Part shown: in pieces, positions 1 through 8,815 of the stretch
Layout of the letters: every line of letters starts with the position of its first letter
Numbering within the stretch: position 1 is the stretch's first letter
Assembly (NCBI GenBank): GCA_030446485.1
Contig: JAUJNF010000002.1
Location: 62,001 to 126,000 of the forward strand
Source of the DNA: Thermoleophilaceae bacterium
Lineage (GTDB): Bacteria > Actinomycetota > Thermoleophilia > Solirubrobacterales > Thermoleophilaceae
Direction of reading: 5' to 3'
DNA length: 64,000 bases
Made by a program: the position numbers and the translations under genes
Notes under the pieces: model-generated
What the model was told of the DNA's origin: nothing
Database searches by the model: none
The model's input: the letters and a program-made list of their open reading frames with translations, nothing else

Positions 1-914
1 TCCCGATCACCTTTCTGCTCGCCGACACCCTGGACATCCCGCCGATCCCCCTGATCATCATGGAGATCATCGCCTCGAACATCGGCGGCACGGCCACCCT
101 GATCGGGGACCCGCCGAACATCCTCATCGCGGGGGCGACGGGGCTCAGCTTCAACCAGTTCGCGATCAACCTCGCGCCGGTCGCGATCGTGACCCTCGTG
201 GCCGTGATCGGCTCGCTCTACCTCTTCTACCGCAGCCGATTGCAGATCGATCCGGCCAACCGCGCCAAGGTCCTGTCACTCGACCCACGCAGGTCGATCG
301 AGGACCCGGACGAGTTGCGGAGGACGGTGCCGATCCTCGTCCTGACGATCCTCGCGTTCTTCTTCCACAACCAGCTCGGGATCGAGCCGGCGACCGTCGC
401 CCTCACGGGCGCCTCCGTGATGCTGCTCGTCTCGCGGCAATCCCTGGAGGAAGCTCTGGCGGGAATCGAATGGCCCACGCTGTTCTTCCTCATCGGCCTG
501 TTCGTGATGGTCGGCGCACTCGAGACCACGGGGGCGATCGAGGAGGTGGCCGACGGCGTGGCCTCGCTCACGGGCGGCAACCGCACCGCGGAGTTGTTTG
601 GCATCGCCTGGATAGCGGCGCTCGGCTCGGCGGCAGTGGACAACATCCCGTTCACTGCGGCGATGATTCCGGTGGTGGAGCAGCTCCAGGGCGACTCCGG
701 CGGCGACAACGCCTACTGGTGGTCGCTGTCTCTCGGCGCCTGCTTCGGCGGAAACGCGACGTTGATCGCCGCCGCGGCGAACGTGGCCGCCTCCGGGCTC
801 GCCGAGCGCGCCGGACAGCCGATCTCCTTCGTCCAGTTCCTGCTCGTGGGCGTGCCGGTGACCCTGGTGTCGATCGCCATCGCGTCCGTCTACATCCTGT
901 TGCGATACGTCTGA
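1..914 (+). CDS. ArsB/NhaD-superfamily (SLC13-like) ion transporter, 3' part
   Basis: The reading frame is open through the left edge, so the N-terminus lies outside the window; about 303 residues are visible. It is a polytopic membrane protein carrying SNIGGTATLIGDPPN near the start and a second, related motif (GGNATLIAAAANV) near the end. This inverted-repeat signature belongs to the ion transporter (ArsB/NhaD/citrate) superfamily, where the two motifs form the substrate site. A charged loop at about visible residues 75-110 separates the halves. Family knowledge suggests Na+/H+ exchange or export of an oxyanion or carboxylate; the substrate cannot be read from sequence. A CBS-domain gene follows after 17 nt and probably regulates it. 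Confidence 0.85.
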   Translation, partial: PITFLLADTLDIPPIPLIIMEIIASNIGGTATLIGDPPNILIAGATGLSFNQFAINLAPVAIVTLVAVIGSLYLFYRSRLQIDPANRAKVLSLDPRRSIEDPDELRRTVPILVLTILAFFFHNQLGIEPATVALTGASVMLLVSRQSLEEALAGIEWPTLFFLIGLFVMVGALETTGAIEEVADGVASLTGGNRTAELFGIAWIAALGSAAVDNIPFTAAMIPVVEQLQGDSGGDNAYWWSLSLGACFGGNATLIAAAANVAASGLAERAGQPISFVQFLLVGVPVTLVSIAIASVYILLRYV

Positions 915-931
915 GAGAGGAGGCAGGTCGC

Positions 932-1393
932 GTGAGCCCTGACACGCTGGGAAGAGCCGCCGTTCGCGAGGTGCCGACGCTCGCCGCGGACGCGCCGGTG
1001 ACCGACGCATTGAAGGCGCTGCTCGCCGCCAGGGCGCCCGCCCTTCCGGTGGTGCGGGCGGACGGCACGTTCCTCGGCATCTTCGGCGAGCGCGAGTTCA
1101 TCAACGCGGTGTTTCCCGGGTACCTCGGGACCCTGCGATCGGCGGCGTTCGTGCCGCACGCCATCGACGACGTGATCGACCGCCGCCTCGAGTGCGGACA
1201 GGATCCCGTATCCAAGTACACCAACACCGAGCACATCGCCGTTGGGCCGGACTACTCGGATGCCCAGCTGGCCGAGACCTTCCTTCATCACCGGGTGCTG
1301 ATCGTGCCGATCGTGGAGAACCGGCGGGTGGTCGCGATCGTGACCCGGGCGGACTTCTTCGAGGCGCTCGCGACGAGGTTCCTGGACCGGTAG
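932..1393 (+). CDS. CBS-pair domain protein
   Basis: 153 aa, GTG start preceded by a GAGAGGAGG-type ribosome-binding site that overlaps the end of the transporter gene. Two CBS motifs are visible, at about residues 12-60 (LPVVRADGTFLGIF) and 95-150 (VPIVENRRVVAIVTRADF). CBS pairs bind adenine nucleotides and act as cytosolic regulatory modules. No catalytic domain is fused, so the protein is probably a stand-alone sensor. Its position directly downstream of the transporter suggests that it gates that transporter according to energy status; this is an inference from context. Confidence 0.8.
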   Translation: MSPDTLGRAAVREVPTLAADAPVTDALKALLAARAPALPVVRADGTFLGIFGEREFINAVFPGYLGTLRSAAFVPHAIDDVIDRRLECGQDPVSKYTNTEHIAVGPDYSDAQLAETFLHHRVLIVPIVENRRVVAIVTRADFFEALATRFLDR

Positions 1394-1394
1394 C

Positions 1395-2486
1395 GTGGAT
1401 TCCGAGGCCTTTCGCGCCGAGTTCCCGGTGCTCGAACGCGTGGCGTACCTGAACGCGGGCACCGACGGGCCCGTCCCGCGCCGGTCGGCCGAGGCGGCCG
1501 CGGCGCAACTTCGGGCCGAGACAGAGCGCGGCCGCTCGGGCGCTGTGCACATGGAGCCGCTCGGCCGCATGAAGGCCGAGCTGCGTCACCACCTGGCCGG
1601 GGCGCTCGGCTGCGACGCCGGTGAGGTGGCGCTCACCCACTCGACCACCGACGGGATGAACACGGTGGTGTCCGGCCTGCGTCTCGGACCCGGCGACGAG
1701 GTGCTCACGAGCGACGAGGAGCACCCCGGGCTGCTCGCCCCCCTGGCCGCGGCCCGGGGCGCGCGGGGCTTCACGATTCGTGTCGTGCCCTTCACCGAGC
1801 TCGCCGGCGAGGTCGGTCCGTCCACGCGGCTCGTGGCGTGCTCGCACGTGTCCTGGGTGGGCGGCCGGGTGGTCGACGCGACGGCGCTCGCCGCCACCGA
1901 CGCCCTCGTGCTGCTCGACGGCGCGCAGGGGCTCGGCGCCGTGCCGGTCGACGTGCGCGCGCTCGGGTGCGACTTCTACGCGGCCGCCGGCCAGAAGTGG
2001 CTCTGCGGTCCGGACGCCAGCGGGTGCCTGTACGTCCGCGCCGACCGGCTCGACGAGGTGGCGACGCCCTGGCCGGGCTACGAGTCCCTCGCCCATCCCG
2101 GTGAGGCGCTCGAGCTACGGCTGCGCGAGGACGCCGGTCGGTTCGACATCGGGCCCGCACCCGGACCGCTGGCCGCATGGTGGCTTGCCGCGCTCGAGCT
2201 GCTGCATGACGCGGGCTGGGCCTGGGTGCTCGACCGCGGCCCCGAGCTGGCCTCCGAGCTGGCGGACGGGCTTGCAGCGCGCGGTCTGGGGGTGGCTGCG
2301 CGGGGGCGGTCGACGCTCGTCTCGTGGAGAGCCTCCGACCCGGAGGAGACGGTCGAGCGCATGGCGCGGGCGGGCGCGGTGGTACGCAGCCTGCCGGGGC
2401 GCGGCCTCGTGCGGGCATCCGTCGGGGCTTGGTCGAGCGAGGAGGACCTCGAGCGCGTCGTGGCGCTGGCGGCCGCCTGGCCGTAG
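1395..2486 (+). CDS. Class V aminotransferase / cysteine desulfurase-like PLP enzyme
   Basis: 363 aa, GTG start one base after the stop of the CBS gene, so translation is probably coupled. Fold-type I PLP enzyme of aminotransferase class V: an N-terminal FPVLERVAYLNAG segment, LLDGAQG with the cofactor-binding Asp at about residue 175, and AAGQKWLCGP with the Schiff-base Lys at about residue 201. The family includes cysteine desulfurases, isopenicillin-N epimerase-like proteins and kynureninase-like enzymes. No conserved catalytic Cys loop is obvious in the C-terminal third, so desulfurase activity is doubtful and the substrate is unknown. Confidence 0.8.
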   Translation: MDSEAFRAEFPVLERVAYLNAGTDGPVPRRSAEAAAAQLRAETERGRSGAVHMEPLGRMKAELRHHLAGALGCDAGEVALTHSTTDGMNTVVSGLRLGPGDEVLTSDEEHPGLLAPLAAARGARGFTIRVVPFTELAGEVGPSTRLVACSHVSWVGGRVVDATALAATDALVLLDGAQGLGAVPVDVRALGCDFYAAAGQKWLCGPDASGCLYVRADRLDEVATPWPGYESLAHPGEALELRLREDAGRFDIGPAPGPLAAWWLAALELLHDAGWAWVLDRGPELASELADGLAARGLGVAARGRSTLVSWRASDPEETVERMARAGAVVRSLPGRGLVRASVGAWSSEEDLERVVALAAAWP

Positions 2487-2502
2487 TTCCGCGGCCGCCG
2501 CG

Positions 2503-3186
2503 CTAGACGTCGTAGGTCGCGCGCTCGATGCGGCGCGCGACCGTCTCGCCCCAGCCCGGTAACCGGTCGCGGACGGCGGCGGCGGTCGCCTGGTGCTCAT
2601 AGACCACCCGGCGGTGCTCTATGGCGCCGTCGTCGCGGATGAGCGCGTACGACGCGCGCGGGTCCCCGTCAAAGGGCATGCCGACGCTGCCCGGATTGAC
2701 GAGCTCGAGCCCCGTCTCGGTCCGGCGTACGAACGGCAGGTGCGTATGACCGAACACGAGGCGGCGCTGCTCCACTCCCGCGAGCAGCCGTGGCTCGTCC
2801 GCCGCCGGCTGCGGAAGGAAGCTGTCCACGTCGGACGCCGGTGATCCGTGGCAGAACAGGGTGTCGCCGCGCACCGTGGTGAGCGGCAGCGCCGCGAGGT
2901 CGGCGACCATGCGCTCGCCGAGGAGGGCCCGGCACGCGGCCACCGCGCCCCGCATCAGATCGCTATCCGGGGCCTGCGAGGGGTGCGCCGTCCAGCGCTC
3001 CCCGTTGCCCCGGATCCAGTCCGCGTCGAGCTCCCTGAGCCGGGCGACGCACTCGGCCGGCCAGGCGCCGAACAGCGCGTAGTCGCCGCCGAGGAGGAAG
3101 CGGTCCGCCGCGGCGGCCTCCACGTCGGCCAGCACCGCCTCGAGCGCCGGAAGGTTGCCGTGCACGTCGTAGAGGAGCGCGAGCAT
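2503..3186 (-). CDS. Calcineurin-like metallophosphoesterase
   Basis: 227 aa. The start ATG overlaps the stop of the upstream methyltransferase gene (TGATG), a good reason to prefer it over longer in-frame extensions. Metallophosphoesterase motifs appear in order: YDVHGN at residues 6-11 (Asp and His metal ligands), LGGDYALFG, RGNGERW, FCHGSP, and FGHTHLPF near residue 150. This matches the YfcE/MJ0936-like group acting on phosphodiesters or nucleotides. The physiological substrate is unknown. It forms a two-gene unit with the methyltransferase and converges on the PLP enzyme gene with a 16-nt gap. Confidence 0.85.
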   Translation of the reverse strand: MLALLYDVHGNLPALEAVLADVEAAAADRFLLGGDYALFGAWPAECVARLRELDADWIRGNGERWTAHPSQAPDSDLMRGAVAACRALLGERMVADLAALPLTTVRGDTLFCHGSPASDVDSFLPQPAADEPRLLAGVEQRRLVFGHTHLPFVRRTETGLELVNPGSVGMPFDGDPRASYALIRDDGAIEHRRVVYEHQATAAAVRDRLPGWGETVARRIERATYDV

Positions 3187-3884
3187 CAGCGCGTCGTGCC
3201 CGAGAACACGTACATCGACCCCAGTGCCAGCGACTCGACGCCGCCTTCGGCGACCGACCGCGCCAAGAGGCTCCACGGTTCCCGGAAGCCCTCGAAGGTG
3301 GTCGTATACGGAAGCGAGGTCACGGCCAGCACGGCGTTCACAGGCAGCGCCCACCACGGGCCCCACTTCGAGCCGCACGCGACCACGCGGCCACCGGGCT
3401 TCACGGCTTCGACCACGCGCGCGACGGCCGCCGGCGACCGCAGCACGTCGTGGCTGAAGGAGAACAGCGCGGCGTCCACCGGCATCGGGATGGACGCCTC
3501 TTCCACGTTGCCCTCGATCAGCTGCACGTTGCGCCACCCGTGGGACTCGACCCGGCCGCGGGCCACCGCGAGCATGTCGGCCGTCAGGTCGATGCCGATG
3601 AGGCACCCCTCGGCCCCGATGGCCGCCCGGATGCCGGCGAAGTTGAGCCCCGTGCCGCACGCCACGTCGAGCACCGTATGGCCGCGGCGCAACTCGAGCC
3701 GGTCGATGGCCCGCCGCTGCACCGGCGCAACGACGCGCGTGGCCAGCCGGCGGTCGTAGGACGAGGCGGCGCGCGCGTACTGCCGCCGGGCCCGGCTGCT
3801 CGTCGGGGCCCGGCCGCGTCTCCGGCTAGCCGGCGCCGATGCGCTGACAGCGCTGCGCGCCCTGTCCCCCACCCCGTTGCTCAC
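3186..3884 (-). CDS. Class I SAM-dependent methyltransferase
   Basis: 232 aa if the ATG at 3884 is used. Motif I, VLDVACGTGL, sits at residues 71-80, followed by an acidic LIGIDL segment, a post-motif with ALFSFSHDVL, and a VKPGGRVVACGSKWG strand typical of UbiE/Methyltransf_11 proteins. The chosen start overlaps the end of the upstream propeller gene by 59 nt. No other ATG, GTG or TTG occurs between that gene's stop and the conserved RRQYARAASSYDRR region, so the N-terminus is uncertain. Substrate unknown; possibly a small lipophilic molecule. Confidence 0.75.
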   Translation of the reverse strand: MSNGVGDRARSAVSASAPASRRRGRAPTSSRARRQYARAASSYDRRLATRVVAPVQRRAIDRLELRRGHTVLDVACGTGLNFAGIRAAIGAEGCLIGIDLTADMLAVARGRVESHGWRNVQLIEGNVEEASIPMPVDAALFSFSHDVLRSPAAVARVVEAVKPGGRVVACGSKWGPWWALPVNAVLAVTSLPYTTTFEGFREPWSLLARSVAEGGVESLALGSMYVFSGTTR

Positions 3885-5463
3885 GACGTTGCGGATCGCA
3901 GCGACCGTTCGACGGCCCGCCGCGGCCCCTCTGCCGCAGCGCCGTGACGCGTGCCGATGCGCCCTGGGTTCCGGCCTTGCTCGCGCGCGCCGTGAACGTG
4001 CCGGACCGGTCGAGGGTGCGGACCATGGTCACGCTACCGGTGGAGTCGGTGCGCGCCCTGGCGCCCGCGAAGCGCACGGTTGCCCCTTCGACGGGCCGTG
4101 CGTCCCGGTTCGTGACCCGGAAACGGAAGGCGGTGCGCCGCCCGACGCGCGCCCGGCGTGGAGTCACCCTGAGCCTCATCGCATCGCGGGCGGGGGGTGA
4201 GGCCGGCGGCGAGCCGGCCGCCACGATGGCCGTGCCCATGCGCATCCGCTGTGGGTGGTCGCCGACCGGGAAGCGCGCCACCTCCTTCTCCGTGGCGTAT
4301 GAGACCACGGACACATGGTCGTCGCCGCTCGCCGACACGAAGCAGTAGCGCCCGTCGCCGCTGTTCGTCGACCAGTAGGGCTTCTGCCCGACCGGGACGA
4401 TCGTGTGGCTGAAGTCCGTGGGGTCCACGATCGCCGCGTAGTCCGAGATCGTGCCGGCGGCGCACAGCTTGGTGCCCTCCGGGTTCATCGCCAGGCCGTG
4501 GTGCGCGGAGTCCAGCAGGTACTCGTCGCGCCGCTTGCCCTTGGCCTCCTCGCTGAGCGGCAGGTGCGCGAGCCGAGTGACCCTGTCGGCCTCGAGGTCG
4601 TACTCCACGAAGCCGTGGAAGAAGGACACCTGGAAGTAGAGGGTCTTCTCGTCGGGGGACAGCGCCATCGGCCGGACGGCGCTGCTCATGTCGGGCTGGC
4701 CGAACTCGTCGAGCTTCTGCCCCATGTCGATCCGGCGGAGGATCTGGAGGTTGCTCGCGTCGACGATCTGGAAGTAGCGATCGCCCTTGAGGGCATCCAT
4801 CACCGGGTCGTCGGCGGGCGTGAACACCGAGCCGATGCTCGCGTGGTAGATGAGCTTGCCGTCGCGGGAGAAGTTGTTCTCGTGCGGCTGGTCCCCGGAC
4901 GGGAAGTTCCCGACTATGCGCCCGTCGCGCGTGTCGATCGCGTGAACCACCCGTGCGGTGGACGCCGACACGAGCAGGCGCGTGCCGTCGGGCGATATGG
5001 CCATGTGATCGGAGCGGTAGCCGGCGATCTTCGTCCGCCACACGATCTTCTCGGTCGTCAGGTCGAAGGCCACGACGTCGGCGAAGCTCGGCCGCGACAC
5101 GTAGAGGAAGCGGCCGTCGTGCGAGGTGAAGGAGTCGTCGACGAACTGGTCGTGGCCCTCGCCGACGAACTCGCGGATGCCCAGGAAGAAGCCGAGCTTC
5201 GCGGGGTCCGACTGGATTTCGGCCATCCGCTCGTCCTTGTCCGGGATGATGTTGAGCCGCGTCAGCCGCTCGAAGGTGTGCGGGTCGACGAAGTCGGCCG
5301 TGCCGTCCCAGTTGTTGGACACCACCAGCACCTCGCGCGCCTGCCCGGCCGAACCAAGCGCCGGGACGGCGGCGAGCAGCGTCACCGCGACCGCCAGGAG
5401 CACGGTCGCGAGCGGTGTCCCGCGGCGCCTCGCCTTCGAATGGCTACGGGTCGTGCGCATCAT
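3826..5463 (-). CDS. Secreted YVTN-type beta-propeller protein with C-terminal Ig-like domain
   Basis: 545 aa. A twin-basic N-terminus followed by a hydrophobic segment (about residues 17-40, ending near ALGSAGQA) looks like a signal peptide. The central part (about 45-420) has repeated strands such as HMAISPDGTRLLVSAS, MALSPDEKTLYFQV and GRYCFVSASGDDHVSVV, characteristic of 40-residue YVTN propeller blades. The last about 110 residues contain a bacterial Ig/invasin-like segment (RLRVTPRRARVGRRTAFRF) with a basic tail. Probably an extracytoplasmic binding protein; ligand unknown. The stop lies inside the downstream methyltransferase gene. Confidence 0.75.
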   Translation of the reverse strand: MMRTTRSHSKARRRGTPLATVLLAVAVTLLAAVPALGSAGQAREVLVVSNNWDGTADFVDPHTFERLTRLNIIPDKDERMAEIQSDPAKLGFFLGIREFVGEGHDQFVDDSFTSHDGRFLYVSRPSFADVVAFDLTTEKIVWRTKIAGYRSDHMAISPDGTRLLVSASTARVVHAIDTRDGRIVGNFPSGDQPHENNFSRDGKLIYHASIGSVFTPADDPVMDALKGDRYFQIVDASNLQILRRIDMGQKLDEFGQPDMSSAVRPMALSPDEKTLYFQVSFFHGFVEYDLEADRVTRLAHLPLSEEAKGKRRDEYLLDSAHHGLAMNPEGTKLCAAGTISDYAAIVDPTDFSHTIVPVGQKPYWSTNSGDGRYCFVSASGDDHVSVVSYATEKEVARFPVGDHPQRMRMGTAIVAAGSPPASPPARDAMRLRVTPRRARVGRRTAFRFRVTNRDARPVEGATVRFAGARARTDSTGSVTMVRTLDRSGTFTARASKAGTQGASARVTALRQRGRGGPSNGRCDPQRREQRGGGQGAQRCQRIGAG

Positions 5464-5572
5464 CGATGTCCTCCCATGGTTCCGCGAGTTCTGCCGGCAT
5501 TGCCGCGGTCGTCAACCGGGCGGGTGACGGAGATCGTAACGCGAGAGACCCGCTGTAGCGTGGTTTCCGAAG

Positions 5573-5645
5573 TGGGCCGTACTGGGCTCGAACCAGTGAC
5601 CCCCAGCTTGTCGAGCTGGTGCTCTCCCAACTGAGCTAACGGCCC
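5573..5645 (-). tRNA. tRNA-Val (anticodon GAC)
   Basis: Cloverleaf read on the minus strand: acceptor GGGCCGT/ACGGCCC, D arm GCTC...GAGC, anticodon stem CCAGC/GCTGG with loop TCGACAA, T arm with TTCGAGC. The anticodon is GAC and the discriminator base is A; CCA is not encoded. Position 33, normally U, reads C; the rest of the cloverleaf pairs well, so it still looks like a functional gene. Confidence 0.9.
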
Positions 5646-5693
5646 CGAGCGGGCGAGGTTACCAGCGCAATCTCAGCCCGTGACGACGGTCGG

Positions 5694-6689
5694 TCAGGCG
5701 CCGACAGGCACCCCCACCTGCGGCAGCCCCGCGGGCTCCTCGCCGGCGAGCACGCCCCGCGTGCGCATCGTGATCTCGAACGTCTCGCGCGTGGCGTAGC
5801 GCGGCGCCCAGCCCAGCGTCGCCTTCACCTTCTCGTTGGAGGCCACCCAAGGGTGGATCGCGAAGTCGATGTTGCCGGCGGGCGTCTCGGCCAGCCGCAG
5901 CTTCCACATCAGCGCCGCGAACCTGCGGTAGGGGCCCTCGGGCACGCGCCGGCGCTTCAAGCCGATGATGTCGGCGGCTTCGCGCAGTGTCATCAGGCCG
6001 TCGCCGGTCACGTTGAAGGCCCCGGCATGGCGGCCGTCGAGGAGCCCCACCACGGCCTCGACGAGGTCGTCCTCGTGCACGAGCTGGAACGGCGGGTCCG
6101 CGCCTCCGAAGTCCGCTTGGAAGGGCTGCTTGGTCCACAGGCGCACGATGTAGTTGTCGACCGTGGGGCCGAAGACGATGCACGGCCGCACGATCGTCAT
6201 CGTTCGCTCCGGATGCCGTAGGGCCCAGAGCTGGCACAGGCGGTCGGACTCCGACTTGTCGCGCGCGTACTCGAAGCTGGCGACACCGCGCACCGGGTGC
6301 TCCTCGGTGAGCGGCACCGGGTTGTCCGGGAAGGCCCCGTAGGCGGTGGTGGACGAGGTCACCAGCACCTGCTCCGTGCCCGCCTCCGAGGCCGCCTCGA
6401 GCATGTTGTGGCAGCCGTTCACGTCGATGTCGTACATCGCGCGTTCGTCGTGCATGGGGTTGAGCACGAAGGCCAGGTGCACGAGGGCGTCCGGCTGCTC
6501 GCGCCGGAGGATGTCGGCGGCACGCTGCCGGTCGCGCACGTCGAGGTGCTGGAACTCGGTCTTGGGGCGGTAGGCGCGCGGGGGGCGGATGTCGCAGATC
6601 ACCACGCGCTCGGTGTCTTCGCGAGCCAGCAGCCGCTCGACCAACCGGGTGCCGATGTAGCCGGACCCTCCTGTGACCACGTAGCGCAT
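5694..6689 (-). CDS. NAD-dependent epimerase/dehydratase (extended SDR)
   Basis: 331 aa, ATG start with GAGAAGGAGAGAGG just upstream as ribosome-binding site. The Rossmann motif TGGSGYIG is at residues 6-13, with a dinucleotide-binding Asp (ICDIRPP) after the second strand, VHLAFVLNP, and the catalytic region SSTTAYG...YARDK (Tyr and Lys about 45 residues past the first motif of the core). This is the GalE/RfbB-like extended SDR pattern for nucleotide-sugar or related substrates. It stands alone between tRNA-Val and the FKBP gene. The specific substrate cannot be read. Confidence 0.8.
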   Translation of the reverse strand: MRYVVTGGSGYIGTRLVERLLAREDTERVVICDIRPPRAYRPKTEFQHLDVRDRQRAADILRREQPDALVHLAFVLNPMHDERAMYDIDVNGCHNMLEAASEAGTEQVLVTSSTTAYGAFPDNPVPLTEEHPVRGVASFEYARDKSESDRLCQLWALRHPERTMTIVRPCIVFGPTVDNYIVRLWTKQPFQADFGGADPPFQLVHEDDLVEAVVGLLDGRHAGAFNVTGDGLMTLREAADIIGLKRRRVPEGPYRRFAALMWKLRLAETPAGNIDFAIHPWVASNEKVKATLGWAPRYATRETFEITMRTRGVLAGEEPAGLPQVGVPVGA

Positions 6690-6767
6690 GCCTCTCTCCT
6701 TCTCTGGCGTCGGGCCGACGATCCTAGATGCCTTGCGGCTGCGACGAAAGCGGCGGAGGCGTCCGGG

Positions 6768-7334
6768 TCAGGCGGCTTCGAGCAGGTCGATCACGAAGAC
6801 GAGCGTCTCGTTCGGGCCGATCGGTCCGGACCCGGCCGGGCCGTAGGCGAGGTCAGGCGGAATGGTGAGCTTGCGCCGCCCTCCCACCTTCATGCCCACG
6901 AGCCCCTGGTCCCAGCCGGGTATCACCATGCCTGCGCCGAGCTGGAACGGGAAGGGCTGGCCGTTGTCCCACGAGGCGTCGAACTGCTTCCCGGTCTTAA
7001 AGGACACCCCCACGTACTGCACGGTCAGCTGCTGTCCCGGCTGGGCCTCGGCACCGGTGCCGGGCGCCAGGTCCTCGACCTCGAGCTGCTTGGGCGGCTT
7101 GCCGGTTGGCTTCTCGATCGTCGGCTTCTGGCCGAGCGGCTGGCCGAGGGAGTCCTTCGTGGCGGCCGGCGCCGCCGGGGTGGTCTCCGTCCCGGTCGTC
7201 TCGGTGGAGGTCGGGCTCGATCCCGCGTCGCCCGAATCGGAGCCGTCGTCTCCGCAGCCGGCCAGGGCGAGGAGCGCGAGGGTGCACACCGTGGCGGTCA
7301 GGCGTCGCAGCGATAGGTGGGCGCGCACGCGCAT
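6768..7334 (-). CDS. FKBP-type peptidyl-prolyl isomerase lipoprotein
   Basis: 188 aa. The N-terminal hydrophobic segment ends in a lipobox, LAGC, with Cys27 as the lipidated residue. A Ser/Thr/Pro-rich linker (about 28-75) leads to one FKBP domain (about 90-187). Its features are VQYVGVSFKTGKQFDASW, the FPFQLGAGMVIPGWDQGL core and LAYGPAGSG. It should catalyse proline isomerisation during folding of exported proteins on the outer face of the membrane. Length and organisation fit actinobacterial lipoprotein FKBPs. Confidence 0.9.
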   Translation of the reverse strand: MRVRAHLSLRRLTATVCTLALLALAGCGDDGSDSGDAGSSPTSTETTGTETTPAAPAATKDSLGQPLGQKPTIEKPTGKPPKQLEVEDLAPGTGAEAQPGQQLTVQYVGVSFKTGKQFDASWDNGQPFPFQLGAGMVIPGWDQGLVGMKVGGRRKLTIPPDLAYGPAGSGPIGPNETLVFVIDLLEAA

Positions 7335-7377
7335 GATCCTTGCAGGCGCAGACGCGCGGGAAGGCTGGCTGTAGCGC

Positions 7378-8133
7378 CTAGACGGCCGGCGCGGGCGGCG
7401 GTGGTGGTGGCGGCGGGGCCGGCGTCGGTGCGACCGCCTGGCTGCCGGCGACCGGCTCGCCGTGCAGCTGCTTGAGCTGGAAGTAGAGCGAGGCGGCCGC
7501 CAGGGCGGAGATCGGCGCCGTGATCGCCTGGGTCACGAGCGTGGCCGCGGCGTAGCCGAAGGCCGAGTCGTCGATGCCCGAGAAGATGGCGCGCAGCAGC
7601 TGGCTGATGACGAAGTTGATGATGAACACGACGACGATCACGCCGAGCACCTGGAGGAAGTAGGGCCTGACCAGCGCGATGCTCCGTTGGAGGGCCCCGA
7701 TGGCGCCGGTGCGCTCGACCACCACCACCGGGGCGACGACGGCGAAGATCGTGGCCACGAGGACGGCCCCGACGATGAGCAGCAGCAGTCCGAACGCCGT
7801 CGCGACACTGACGATGAAGCCGGCCACGAGCAGCGGTACGAACACCGGCAGGGCGGCCCTGAAGAGCCCACCGATGGTCTCGTCACGTCGGCCATCGAGC
7901 ATGTCGCGAGCGGCCTCCACGACCATGCCCTGGAAGAGGACCGTGGCCAGTGCGCTGAGGAGCGTGGCCAGGATGAGGCTGAAGACGCCGGCGTCGCCGC
8001 TCAGGATGAGCCCGGTGATGATCGCGATCGGCAGGAACACGAGCAGCGCCGCCGGGATGAGCAGCGTGGCCTGCGCCGTATAGGTGTTGAAGGTCCTCTT
8101 GAGGACGCCGCCGATGTCCAGCCGCTGTTGCAC
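7378..8133 (-). CDS. Polytopic membrane protein of unknown function
   Basis: 251 aa from a GTG at 8133, chosen because GGGTAGGG lies 8 nt upstream; another in-frame GTG is at 8142. About five to six hydrophobic segments are visible between residues 20 and 225, in a pattern resembling the glycerophosphodiester phosphodiesterase membrane-domain family (a VERTGAIGALQRSIALVRPYF loop precedes a long hydrophobic helix). The C-terminus is a proline/alanine-rich tail with a run of prolines. No catalytic motif is visible, so the function is unknown. Confidence 0.7.
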   Translation of the reverse strand: MQQRLDIGGVLKRTFNTYTAQATLLIPAALLVFLPIAIITGLILSGDAGVFSLILATLLSALATVLFQGMVVEAARDMLDGRRDETIGGLFRAALPVFVPLLVAGFIVSVATAFGLLLLIVGAVLVATIFAVVAPVVVVERTGAIGALQRSIALVRPYFLQVLGVIVVVFIINFVISQLLRAIFSGIDDSAFGYAAATLVTQAITAPISALAAASLYFQLKQLHGEPVAGSQAVAPTPAPPPPPPPPAPAV

Positions 8134-8252
8134 GGGCGGCACCCTACCCGAGTTCGGGGTCAGAAGCGCTTGGCCACGGTCGCGCGCTGCCCGAAGAGCG
8201 GACGGCACCCAGGCGGGGGCGCTCGTCCCCGCTTGGCTGTAGGTTCCGCGCC

Positions 8253-8702
8253 ATGACAACCTTCCGAAGCACCTCCGTAGTGGTCCTGTTCGCCCTCGCG
8301 CTCGCCGGCTGCGGCGGTGACGACGCCGCCACGAAGGCCGACGTGATCGCCGACGCCGACAAGATCTGCGCCGACGGGAACAAGGAGCTCGAGGCCATCG
8401 GCGACCCGACGTCGGTGGAGGAGGTGCCTGACTTCGCCAGGCGCTCGGTGCCGGTCGTGGAATCGGTGATCGACAAGATCGAGGCGCTGGACGCCCCCGA
8501 GGAGGGGAAGGCCGACTTCGACACCTTCGTCCGGAGCACCCGCGAGGCGGTCGACATCGTCCGGCCGCTGGCCGACGCGGACCCAAGCGACGAGGCGGCG
8601 ATCCAGGAGGCGGCCACCAAGGCCGACGCCGCGGGCACCAAGGGCGAGCAGGCGGCGAAGGCCTATGGGTTCAAGGAGTGCGGCAAGGAGGGCGGGATCT
8701 AG
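8253..8702 (+). CDS. Small secreted lipoprotein, unknown function
   Basis: 149 aa, ATG start. The first about 20 residues form a lipoprotein signal ending in LAGC (Cys20). The mature part is acidic, predicted alpha-helical and rich in Ala, Asp, Glu and Lys, with no recognised domain; two Cys residues (around residues 37 and 143) could form a disulfide. It is transcribed away from the membrane protein gene, with a 119-bp divergent intergenic region that shows no clear operator. Surface-anchored; role unknown. Confidence 0.65.
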   Translation: MTTFRSTSVVVLFALALAGCGGDDAATKADVIADADKICADGNKELEAIGDPTSVEEVPDFARRSVPVVESVIDKIEALDAPEEGKADFDTFVRSTREAVDIVRPLADADPSDEAAIQEAATKADAAGTKGEQAAKAYGFKECGKEGGI

Positions 8703-8710
8703 CCGGAGAC

Positions 8711-8750
8711 GCGACGACCGGAATCGAACCGGTTGACCGGCTTTGCCGGG
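8711..8750 (-). repeat. Partial copy of tRNA-Cys 3' half (candidate attachment-site remnant)
   Basis: About 37 of 40 positions match the 3' half of the intact tRNA-Cys gene at 10891-10961, with a 23-nt identical block covering the T arm and the 3' acceptor strand and further match through the anticodon loop. The 5' half is absent, so it cannot be a working tRNA. It has the same orientation as tRNA-Cys and lies 2.2 kb beyond that gene's 3' end. That is where the distal direct repeat of a tRNA-targeted integrative element would lie. Confidence 0.6.
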
Positions 8751-8815
8751 CGATCGCTGACTGCACCTTCAAGCGGCTCTCTTGGGCGCGCAGGTGCTGA
8801 GTCGGAGCAGGAGCC

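Noticed and set aside
8134..8586. N-terminal extension of the membrane protein frame
   Set aside because: The extension is Arg/Pro-rich and overlaps the lipoprotein gene on the other strand; GTG 8133 with an upstream GGGTAGGG fits.
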